From: DASQVO01 sp035640715
GTDB taxonomy: Bacteria; Actinomycetota; Actinomycetes; Streptosporangiales; Streptosporangiaceae
Length of the DNA stretch: 27,327 nt
Reading direction: 5' to 3'
Assembly (NCBI GenBank): GCA_035640715.1
Contig: DASQVO010000359.1
Location: forward strand, 1 to 27,327
Made by a program: the position numbers and the translations under genes. The notes under the pieces were generated by a model. It saw only the letters and a list, made by a program, of their open reading frames with translations, was not told the DNA's origin and did not search any database. Within the stretch, counting starts at the first letter, position 1, and each line of letters starts with the position of its first letter. Shown one piece after another: positions 10,186 to 16,627 of the stretch.

Positions 10186-10210
10186 GTGCTTGCCCGGGGG
10201 GAGGACCCGG
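10186..10210 (-). repeat. Degenerate inverted copy of the G/C hairpin upstream of the DUF349 gene
   Basis: On the minus strand this segment matches the hairpin part of the other repeat clusters at 22 of 24 positions, including CCCCCCGGGC followed by AGCACT. The remaining palindrome is CCGGG/CCCGG (10194-10198, 10206-10210). It lies 17 bp before the GTG start, comparable to the placement of the 14254-14273 hairpin before rarA. Confidence 0.6.
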
Positions 10211-10356
10211 ACCCTGAAGGACCTCACCGGAGGCGGTTCGGTCCCCGGTTCCCCACGCAATCCTGGTCTTGGCTGCGCTGCCCGGTCCAGGTCTCCCACT
10301 GGGCGCCCCGGCTCAGGGCTTCTCGGTCGTCACGTCGGTCTGCTCGCTGGCCTGCA

Positions 10357-11172
10357 TCACGTCTGCTTGATGGTGACACTCTTGATGATGACATTTTCCT
10401 TCGGATGGCCGTCACCAGAGCCATTGGAGTTGTCGCTTCCTGCCTTGGCTACATTCTGGACGATATCCAGGCCCTGCGTGATCTTGCCGAACGGCGTATA
10501 GCTGGCCGGCAGCGGTGAGTTCTTGTAGACGAGGAAGAACTGGCTGCCATTGCTGTCCGGCTGGCCGGTGTTGGCCATCGCCACGGTCCCCGCCGTGTAC
10601 TTCGCGCCGGCCAGGTTCTCGTTGCCGAACTCATACCCTGGCCCGCCGGTTCCCGTCCCGGTCGGGTCACCGCACTGCAGCACGTAGATGCCGCTGGTGG
10701 TCAGCCGGTGGCATTTCGTGCTGCTGAAGTATTTCTGATCGGCCAGGTGAACAAAGGAGTTGACGGTGCACGTCGCCTTGCTGTTCAGCAGGTCAATGAC
10801 GATGTTTCCCCGGTTGGTCGCGATCGTGGCCTGATAGGTCGCGCTGTAGTCAGGTGTGGAGGGCGGCAGGCTCACCTTGCGCTTGGCGGTCCCGCTGGCG
10901 ATGTAGGTGCAATGGTGCGCCGGCTCTGAGACCGCCGCCGCCGCGGAGGACGTCGGGGTGGCGGACGCGGACGCCGACGGCGCCGCGGCGGGCTTGCTCC
11001 CGCTGGTGCCGAAGAGGAAATACCCGCCGGCCGCGGCTGCCGCGACTACGCAGGCCGAGCCGGTGATAGCGGTACGTTTGAGCAGCTTCCGCCTGTGGTC
11101 CACCCGCTTCTCAAGCTGGCGCTCGTATCGTTCGCGGGCGATCTTGCGCGCTCGGTCCCTTTTGCGCGTCAC
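10357..11172 (-). CDS. Membrane-anchored cyclophilin-type peptidyl-prolyl isomerase
   Basis: A 271-residue protein. A very basic N-terminus (about 1-33, RKRDRARKIARERYERQLEK-like) precedes one TM helix near 35-54, an Ala/Ser/Pro linker, and a cyclophilin domain from about 110 on. Domain motifs: ATIATNRGNIVIDLL, the CHRL segment, VLQCGDPTGTGTGGPGYEF, MANTGQPDSNGSQFFLVY and PFGKITQGLDIV. These retain the Arg and Gln of the proline isomerase site, so the domain, facing the outside of the membrane, is probably active in folding exported proteins. The GTG at 11172-11170 is preceded by AAGGAGGA (complement of 11181-11188), spaced 8 nt. It lies upstream of the DUF349 gene (187-bp gap) and is divergent from the hydrolase gene, a conserved actinobacterial neighbourhood. 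Confidence 0.92.
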   Translation of the reverse strand: MTRKRDRARKIARERYERQLEKRVDHRRKLLKRTAITGSACVVAAAAAGGYFLFGTSGSKPAAAPSASASATPTSSAAAAVSEPAHHCTYIASGTAKRKVSLPPSTPDYSATYQATIATNRGNIVIDLLNSKATCTVNSFVHLADQKYFSSTKCHRLTTSGIYVLQCGDPTGTGTGGPGYEFGNENLAGAKYTAGTVAMANTGQPDSNGSQFFLVYKNSPLPASYTPFGKITQGLDIVQNVAKAGSDNSNGSGDGHPKENVIIKSVTIKQT

Positions 11173-11360
11173 CGGTGTGGTCCTCCTTCTAGGTCGTACC
11201 GGCGGTCCCGCTATCAGCGAAACTTCGCGAATCGTACCTGGATAGCGGCTACGGCGGTACCGCCGTTACCGGTTCGCCGCCGTGGCGCCGGGCTCGGTAG
11301 CCTGTGTCTCGTCACCCATTGCGCAGGGCGGTCGCGCACGGCATTGACGGCTGCACGGCG

Positions 11361-11414
11361 TGTTACCACGCAGTGCCCGCATGTTTCGTGAAACCGCCAG
11401 GTGTTTCGTAGAAA
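11361..11414 (+). promoter_or_regulatory. Direct repeats in the divergent cyclophilin/hydrolase intergenic region
   Basis: TGTTTCGT occurs at 11382-11389 and again at 11402-11409, exactly 20 bp apart. The first copy is also part of GTTTC-GT-GAAAC (11383-11394), an inverted repeat with a 2-bp centre. TGTTACCACGCA (11361-11372), just upstream, recurs before aspS. The segment ends at the ribosome binding site of the hydrolase gene. A regulator site is inferred; no convincing -10/-35 pair was found. Confidence 0.35.
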
Positions 11415-11422
11415 GGACGACC

Positions 11423-12133
11423 GTGCTTGTCACCGGGTTCCCCGCCGGAGCTTTCGCCGCGAACTGCTACGTCATCGCGCCGGCTCCGGGTGAGGAGTGT
11501 GTGATCGTGGATCCGGGACAGGACGCCGCCCAGGGCATTGAGGAGATCCTGGCCACCCACCGGCTGAAGCCGGTGGCCGTGCTGGCGACACACGGGCACC
11601 TCGACCACGTGTGGTCGGTGGCGCCGGTCTGCGGTGCCCGGGGCATTCCGGCCTACATCCACCCGGCCGACCGGGCCCTGCTGTCCGACCCGGCCCGCGG
11701 GCTGCCGCTGGGCGCCGGCCAGCAACTGTTCGGCGGGCTGGAATTCACCGAGCCCGACGACGTGCTGGAGCTGGCGGACGGGATGACGCTGACACTGGCC
11801 GGCGTTGAGCTGGTCGTGGACCACGCGCCGGGCCACACCGAGGGATCGGTGACCTTCCGGCTGCCGCCCGGCCCGGAACCGGCCGCGGAGGCGCCCGAAG
11901 GGATCCTGCTGTCCGGGGACCTGCTGTTCGCGGGGTCGATCGGCCGGACCGACCTGCCCGGCGGTGACTACAAGACGATCCTGGACAGCCTGGCCCGGGT
12001 CTGCCTGCCGCTGCCCGATGAGACGATCGTCTTGTCCGGGCATGGCCCCCGGACCACGATAGGCGCCGAGCGCTCGGGTAATCCGTTCCTGGCGGGGCTC
12101 GCGCCGGCACGCGGCCCGGCCAGGGGGCTATGA
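11423..12133 (+). CDS. Metallo-beta-lactamase-fold hydrolase, glyoxalase II-like
   Basis: A 236-residue enzyme of the MBL superfamily, resembling hydroxyacylglutathione hydrolase. The zinc ligands are clear: THGHLDH (HxHxDH), HAPGHTEGS, SGDLLFAGSIGRTDLPGGD and LSGHGPRTTIG. The N-terminal FAANCYVIAP and IVDPG are also typical. Actinobacteria generally use mycothiol rather than glutathione, so the true substrate may be another thioester; this is inference. GTG 11423 follows GAAAGGA (11411-11417) with 5-nt spacing; an upstream in-frame ATG at 11381 lies in the regulatory region and lacks similarity. In related genomes hisS normally follows, but here aspS follows after 101 bp. Confidence 0.88.
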   Translation: MLVTGFPAGAFAANCYVIAPAPGEECVIVDPGQDAAQGIEEILATHRLKPVAVLATHGHLDHVWSVAPVCGARGIPAYIHPADRALLSDPARGLPLGAGQQLFGGLEFTEPDDVLELADGMTLTLAGVELVVDHAPGHTEGSVTFRLPPGPEPAAEAPEGILLSGDLLFAGSIGRTDLPGGDYKTILDSLARVCLPLPDETIVLSGHGPRTTIGAERSGNPFLAGLAPARGPARGL

Positions 12134-12234
12134 CGGTCGCTCGCCGACGGCTGTTACCACGCACCCGTCCGGAATGATGACCTGAAATCGATCGCCTGCG
12201 ACGTACCAGCTGGCAGAAAGGCTAGGGGCTCTGA

Positions 12235-14064
12235 ATGATCCGCACCCACGGGGCAGGGACGCTGCGCGCGTCGCAGGCCGGTGAGCAGGTGGTGCTGGCC
12301 GGGTGGGTGGCGCGGCGGCGCGACCATGGCGGTGTCGTTTTCATCGACTTGCGCGACGCCTCCGGCATCGTCCAGGTCGTCTGGCGCGGCGAGGGTGTGC
12401 TGGCCGAGACCGAAGACTCCGGGCACGGGCTGCGGGCCGAGTTCTGCATCCGCGTCATCGGGGTGGTGCGGGCCAGGCCCGCCGGAAATGAGAACCCTGA
12501 GCTGCCGACCGGTGAGATCGAGGTGGTCGCCGACGAGCTTGAGGTGCTCAGCGAGGCCGAGCCGCTGCCGTTCCCGGTGGAGGGATCCACAGAGCTGAGC
12601 GAGGAAGTGCGGCTGCGCTACCGCTACCTGGACATCCGCCGGGAGCAGATGGCGACCTCGCTGCGCGTGCGGTCGCGGGCTGCGTACCTGGTCAGCGACG
12701 TGATGCGGGACCACGGGTTCGTGAATGTGGAGACGCCGTACCTCACCAGGTCCACCCCTGAAGGTGCCCGTGACTTTCTCGTGCCCGTCCGCCTGCGCCC
12801 CGGCCACTGGTACGCGCTGCCGCAGTCGCCGCAGCTGTTCAAGCAGCTCCTCATGGTCGGCGGACTGGAACGGTACTACCAGCTCGCCCGGTGCTTCCGC
12901 GACGAGGACTTCCGCGCCGACCGGCAGCCGGAATTCACCCAGATCGACCTGGAGATGTCCTTCGTCACCAGGGAAGACGTCATCGCGGTCGCCGAGAACC
13001 TCGTGTACCGGCTGTGGAGCGACATCGCCGGCTACGAGCTGCCGCTGCCGCTGCCGCGGCTGACCTACGCCGAAGCGATGGCACGCTACGGCTCGGACAA
13101 GCCGGACCTCCGCTTCGGCTGCGAGCTGGTGGAGCTGACTCCCTACTTCGGGGCGACCCAGTTCCGCGTGTTCCAGGCGCCCTATGTCGGCGCGGTCGTG
13201 ATGCCAGGCGGGGCGTCCCAGACGCGTCGCGAGCTGGACGGCTGGCAGGAGTGGGCACGTGCCCGCGGGGCGCGGGGCCTGGCCTACGTCCTCGTCGAGC
13301 CAGACGGGTCGCTGTCGATGTCCGGCCCTGTGGCGAAGAACCTCTCCGAGGACGAGCGTGCCGGGCTGCCGGCCGCGGCCGGCGCTGGTCCCGGTGACTG
13401 CGTGTTCTTCGCGGCGGGCACGCCGTCGGCCGCACGCGAGCTGCTCGGCGCGGCGCGCCTGGAGATCGGCCACCGCTGCGGTCTCATCGACCCGGACGCG
13501 TGGGCGTTCACCTGGGTTGTGGACGCGCCCATGTTCGAGGAAGACGGCCAGGGCGGCTGGACGTCGGTGCACCATCCGTTCACCGCACCGCTGCCCGAAT
13601 GGGCCGACAAGTTCGCTGCCGAGCCCGGCGGCGCGCTCGCGGACGCCTATGACATCGTGTGCAACGGCTACGAGATCGGCGGCGGGTCGATCCGTATCCA
13701 CCGTTCACGCATGCAGCAGCAGGTCTTCGACGTGATCGGGCTGTCGCGGGAGGAGGCCCAGTCGCAGTTCGGCTTCCTGCTGGAGGCGTTCAAGTACGGG
13801 CCGCCGCCGCACGGCGGGATCGCGTTCGGCTGGGACCGCCTGGTCATGCTGCTGGCCGGCCAGGACACCATCAGGGAGGTCATCGCCTTCCCGAAGTCCG
13901 CGTCCGGCCTCGACCCGCTGACCGGGGCGCCGACCACGATCACCCCGGCCCAGCGCAAGGAGGCCGGCATCGACGTCGTGGCGCCGGCGCAGACGGCGCA
14001 GACCGGCGGGATGCCCGCCGCACCGGGCGACGGCAGGCCCACCGCCCACCCATCCAGCCCATGA
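12235..14064 (+). CDS. aspS: Aspartyl-tRNA synthetase
   Basis: A 609-residue class IIb synthetase that charges tRNA-Asp (and possibly tRNA-Asn if the organism uses the GatCAB route, as many actinobacteria do). Order: an N-terminal OB-fold anticodon-binding domain with VVLAGWVARRRDHGGVVFIDLRD split over residues 18-40; catalytic blocks with QSPQLFKQLLMVGG, motif 2 (ARCFRDEDFRADRQPEF, near 220-236) and ITQIDLE-type residues; a GAD insertion domain in the middle; then motif 3 GIAFGWDRLVMLLAG near 530-545. The C-terminal 40 residues are a Pro/Ala-rich tail. ATG 12235 lies at the conserved start; GAAAGG is upstream. It is followed by a palindromic repeat cluster before rarA. Confidence 0.96.
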   Translation: MIRTHGAGTLRASQAGEQVVLAGWVARRRDHGGVVFIDLRDASGIVQVVWRGEGVLAETEDSGHGLRAEFCIRVIGVVRARPAGNENPELPTGEIEVVADELEVLSEAEPLPFPVEGSTELSEEVRLRYRYLDIRREQMATSLRVRSRAAYLVSDVMRDHGFVNVETPYLTRSTPEGARDFLVPVRLRPGHWYALPQSPQLFKQLLMVGGLERYYQLARCFRDEDFRADRQPEFTQIDLEMSFVTREDVIAVAENLVYRLWSDIAGYELPLPLPRLTYAEAMARYGSDKPDLRFGCELVELTPYFGATQFRVFQAPYVGAVVMPGGASQTRRELDGWQEWARARGARGLAYVLVEPDGSLSMSGPVAKNLSEDERAGLPAAAGAGPGDCVFFAAGTPSAARELLGAARLEIGHRCGLIDPDAWAFTWVVDAPMFEEDGQGGWTSVHHPFTAPLPEWADKFAAEPGGALADAYDIVCNGYEIGGGSIRIHRSRMQQQVFDVIGLSREEAQSQFGFLLEAFKYGPPPHGGIAFGWDRLVMLLAGQDTIREVIAFPKSASGLDPLTGAPTTITPAQRKEAGIDVVAPAQTAQTGGMPAAPGDGRPTAHPSSP

Positions 14065-14083
14065 GCACCTCGCCAGCCGTCTA

Positions 14084-14216
14084 ACCGGCCCAGCGGCCCC
14101 GGGCCAACGGCCCGGGTGAGCGGCCGGTGCTTACGGTCAGCACCGCACGCGGGCTGCGGACAAAGGTTTAGTACCGGCCAGCGAGTCCGGGCCTTCAGGC
14201 CCGGCGAGCGGCCGGT
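14084..14216. repeat. Palindromic intergenic repeat, two tandem units (copies 3 and 4)
   Basis: Second occurrence of the nested stem-loop pair. Copy 3: outer ACCGGCC/GGCCGGT (14084-14090, 14122-14128), inner CCCGGGCC/GGCCCGGG (14098-14105, 14109-14116). Copy 4: outer 14173-14179 with 14210-14216, inner CCGGGCC/GGCCCGG (14187-14193, 14198-14204) around TTCA. Copy 4 is nearly identical to copy 2 over the stem-loop. The lead GCACGCGGG..CGGACA before copy 4 also matches the one after relA. An open frame from 14116 runs through it into rarA, so automated calls may wrongly extend rarA upstream. Confidence 0.85.
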
Positions 14217-14253
14217 GTGTCGGCGAGCAACCGGCGCGAGCAGGCGGGGGGTT

Positions 14254-14273
14254 CCGGGGGGTCGTCCCCCCGG
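14254..14273. repeat. G6/C6 hairpin closing the second repeat cluster
   Basis: CCGGGGGG (14254-14261), TCGT, CCCCCCGG (14266-14273), identical to 8901-8920, preceded by GGGGGGTT and followed by GGCCAGCAC in both places. It ends 10 bp before the candidate rarA -10 element. Confidence 0.8.
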
Positions 14274-14283
14274 GCCAGCACTG

Positions 14284-14289
14284 TACTGT
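14284..14289 (+). promoter_or_regulatory. Candidate -10 element giving a leaderless rarA mRNA
   Basis: TACTGT ends 6 nt before the GTG at 14296, so transcription would be expected to begin at or next to the start codon. There is no Shine-Dalgarno before that GTG. Leaderless mRNAs are common in actinobacteria. No -35 consensus is present; the upstream DNA is the G/C hairpin. Confidence 0.45.
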
Positions 14290-14295
14290 CAAGTC

Positions 14296-15663
14296 GTGGC
14301 CAGAGCACAAGGAGGCCAGGCAGCTCAGTCCGGCAGCCTGTTCGACGAGGCCGAGGAGCAGGCGGCCGCGAGTGCCGCGCCGCTCGCGGTGCGGATGCGT
14401 CCGCGTACCCTCGACGAGGTCGTCGGCCAGCAGCACCTGACCGGTGAGGGCACGCCGTTCCGCAAGCTGACAGACAACGATGCGCCGATGTCGTTGCTGC
14501 TCTGGGGGCCGCCGGGCACCGGCAAGACCACACTCGCCTACGTCGTGAGCCAGGTGACCCGCAGGCGCTTTGTCGAACTGTCGGCGGTGACTGCGGGCGT
14601 CAAGGATGTTCGCGCCGCCGTGGACGCCGCGCGGCGGGAGCTCGGCATGACGGGCACCCAGACCGTGCTCTTCATCGACGAGGTGCACCGGTTCAGCAAG
14701 ACGCAGCAGGACGCGCTGCTGCCCGCGGTCGAGAACAGGTGGGTGTCCTTCATCGGCGCGACCACGGAGAACCCGTTTTTCTCCGTGGTAAGCCCGCTTC
14801 TGTCCCGCTCGCTGCTGCTGACGCTCACCCCGCTGAGCGACGACGACGTGCGGGACGTGGTCCGGCGCGCCCTCGCCGACGAGCGTGGCCTGGCCGGGTC
14901 GGTCACCCTGGACGACGCGGCACTCGAGCACCTGATCCGGCTGGCCGGCGGCGATGCCCGGCGCGCGCTCACCTACCTCGAGGCCGCCGCGCTCGGCCTG
15001 CCCGAGGGCGGCCTCATCGACACCGGCGCGCTTGAGCGCGCCGTGGACCGGGCGGCCGTCCGCTATGACCGGGACGGCGACCAGCACTACGACGTGATCA
15101 GCGCGTTCATCAAGAGCATCAGGGGCAGCGATGCCGACGCCGCGCTGCACTACCTGGCCCGGATGATCGAGGCGGGGGAGGATCCCAGGTTCATCGCCCG
15201 CAGGATCATCGTGCATGCCAGCGAGGATGTCGGGATGGCGGATCCGACCGCCCTGCAGGTGGCGGTGGCTGCGGCGCAGGCCGTCGAGTTCGTCGGGCTG
15301 CCCGAGGCGCGGATCAACCTGGCTCAGGCCGTCATCCACCTGGCCCTCGCCCCGAAGTCGAACTCCGTGGTCAAGGCCATTGGCGCGGCCTCCGCCGACG
15401 TGCGTGCGGGCCTGACGGGGCCGGTGCCGGCGCACCTGCGGGACGCGCACTATCCGGGGGCACGGAAACTCGGGCATGGCGACGATTACCTGTATCCGCA
15501 CGATTTCGAGGAAGGAGTCGTAACGCAGCGTTATGCTCCTGACTCGGTGGCCGACCGCGTCTACTATGAGCCGTCCGCCCATGGGATGGAGGCCCGCTTC
15601 GCGGAGCGCGCCGGGCGCATCCGTGCCATCCTGCGAAGACCACGCGGATCCGTTGCGCGATAA
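14296..15663 (+). CDS. rarA: Replication-associated recombination protein A (RarA/MgsA AAA+ ATPase)
   Basis: A 455-residue AAA+ ATPase of the RarA/Mgs1/WRNIP1 family, acting at stalled replication forks. Residues visible: LAVRMRPRTLDEVVGQQHL at the start of the domain, Walker A GPPGTGKT (71-78), Walker B VLFIDEVHRF, sensor 1 GATTENPFF, and the C-terminal tetramerisation region with YDVISAFIKSIRGSD, EDVGMADP and YPHDFEEGVV. Length is normal for the family (about 440-460). GTG 14296 is chosen because everything upstream in frame is repeat DNA; SLFDEAEEQ follows 14 residues in, as in relatives. There is no ribosome site, and a -10-like element lies just upstream, suggesting a leaderless transcript. 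In Streptomyces-like genomes rpsD comes next; here a DUF948 gene follows after 41 bp. Confidence 0.95.
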   Translation: MARAQGGQAAQSGSLFDEAEEQAAASAAPLAVRMRPRTLDEVVGQQHLTGEGTPFRKLTDNDAPMSLLLWGPPGTGKTTLAYVVSQVTRRRFVELSAVTAGVKDVRAAVDAARRELGMTGTQTVLFIDEVHRFSKTQQDALLPAVENRWVSFIGATTENPFFSVVSPLLSRSLLLTLTPLSDDDVRDVVRRALADERGLAGSVTLDDAALEHLIRLAGGDARRALTYLEAAALGLPEGGLIDTGALERAVDRAAVRYDRDGDQHYDVISAFIKSIRGSDADAALHYLARMIEAGEDPRFIARRIIVHASEDVGMADPTALQVAVAAAQAVEFVGLPEARINLAQAVIHLALAPKSNSVVKAIGAASADVRAGLTGPVPAHLRDAHYPGARKLGHGDDYLYPHDFEEGVVTQRYAPDSVADRVYYEPSAHGMEARFAERAGRIRAILRRPRGSVAR

Positions 15664-15704
15664 GGTCGGCCAGATGAATACGTCGGCGGTGTAAGGAAGC
15701 AGGC

Positions 15705-16184
15705 ATGCTGAACGCAGGGGAATGGGCCGCGCTCATCGCCGCCTTCTTCTGGGCGGTGCTGGTATGCGCCGGCGTCTACGTGCTGTTCCGGCTGGCCCGG
15801 CTGCTGGCCGAGGCGGCCCGGCTGCTGGCCGAGCTGCGCTCGCGCGGCGACCTGGTTTTCGAGCGGGCGCAGGCGGCGGTGGACCGGGCCAATGAGCAGC
15901 TGGACGCCACCAGCTCCGTCACGGCCAGCATGGACGAGCTGAACGCCGGCATGTCAGAGCTCGCCGGCCAGGTGTCCGCGCTGGCCGGGCTCGGGCGGGT
16001 GATCGCGGCGGGGCCAGCCGGCCGGACCGCTGCCTTCGTCTACGGAGTGCGCAGGGCCGTCGCGATCCGGCGTCACATGCCCGGGCCGGACCTGCCCTCC
16101 GTACGCGACGCGCCCGATGTGCCCAACGTACGGCGCAGGGCCATCGGCGACGGCCGCGACCCGCTCACCGGGGCACGCCGGTGA
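15705..16184 (+). CDS. DUF948 domain-containing membrane protein
   Basis: A 159-residue protein with one N-terminal TM segment (about 8-30: AALIAAFFWAVLVCAGVYVLF) followed by a long amphipathic helix rich in Ala, Leu, Arg and Glu (30-105), then GRTAAFVYGVRRAVAIRR and a Pro/Arg/Asp tail. This matches the DUF948 family in topology and in its fixed position before alaS. Function is unknown; the coiled-coil look suggests an envelope or scaffolding role (inference). ATG 15705 follows AAGGA (15693-15697) with 7-nt spacing. Its stop overlaps the start of the next gene. Confidence 0.83.
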   Translation: MLNAGEWAALIAAFFWAVLVCAGVYVLFRLARLLAEAARLLAELRSRGDLVFERAQAAVDRANEQLDATSSVTASMDELNAGMSELAGQVSALAGLGRVIAAGPAGRTAAFVYGVRRAVAIRRHMPGPDLPSVRDAPDVPNVRRRAIGDGRDPLTGARR

Positions 16185-16606
16185 TCCGGCGGGCCTTCTG
16201 GCTATCGGTCGGCGCGGCGGCGGGGATCACGGGCTACCGGCGCGTCACGGCGCTGGGGCGGGCCATATCCGTCCGGGCCGCGTCGCTGAAGGACCCGGCT
16301 GCGTCGCTGGAGGACCCGGCCACGGCGGCAGGGGTCCCGGCCACCCGGGCCCGGCCCGGCCCGGTCCACTACCGGGCCGCCCAGTCCCGGCCGGTGCAGT
16401 GGAGCGCGGCCCGGACGGCCTGGCGGACCTCGCGGGCCGCGTGGCGCGCGCAGAAGGCCATCCTGGCCCGGATGAGGGCGGCGGGCCTGTTCGCCCGGGA
16501 CGTGCGCGAGGGCATGGACCTGTATATGAATCGGCATCAGCCGCAGCCAGGCCCTACGCTTGCGGATACAAGAAGTAACCGGAGGCCGCCGACGCGGCCG
16601 CAATGA
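16181..16606 (+). CDS. DUF6167-like small protein of the alaS neighbourhood
   Basis: A 141-residue basic protein starting at GTG 16181, which overlaps the DUF948 stop by four bases, so the two are probably translationally coupled. The start IRRAFWLSVGAAAGITGYRRV is a hydrophobic or signal-anchor-like segment as in DUF6167 proteins, and LFARDVREGMDLYMNRH near the C-terminus matches the conserved end. The middle is low-complexity and holds a 7-residue duplication (AASLKDP/AASLEDP, from a 21-nt repeat at about 16277-16318). It is followed after 21 bp by alaS. Function is unknown. Confidence in the gene is high, in the family name moderate. Confidence 0.75.
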   Translation: MIRRAFWLSVGAAAGITGYRRVTALGRAISVRAASLKDPAASLEDPATAAGVPATRARPGPVHYRAAQSRPVQWSAARTAWRTSRAAWRAQKAILARMRAAGLFARDVREGMDLYMNRHQPQPGPTLADTRSNRRPPTRPQ

Positions 16607-16627
16607 CCACGTGAAGGATGGCTGCTG

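Noticed and set aside
11383..11394. A ParB parS site
   Set aside because: GTTTCGTGAAAC lacks the two central bases of the parS core, so half-site spacing is wrong; no par genes are nearby.
14116..14295. Upstream extension of rarA
   Set aside because: The extra 60 codons run through palindromic repeats and have no RarA similarity; conservation begins near the GTG at 14296.
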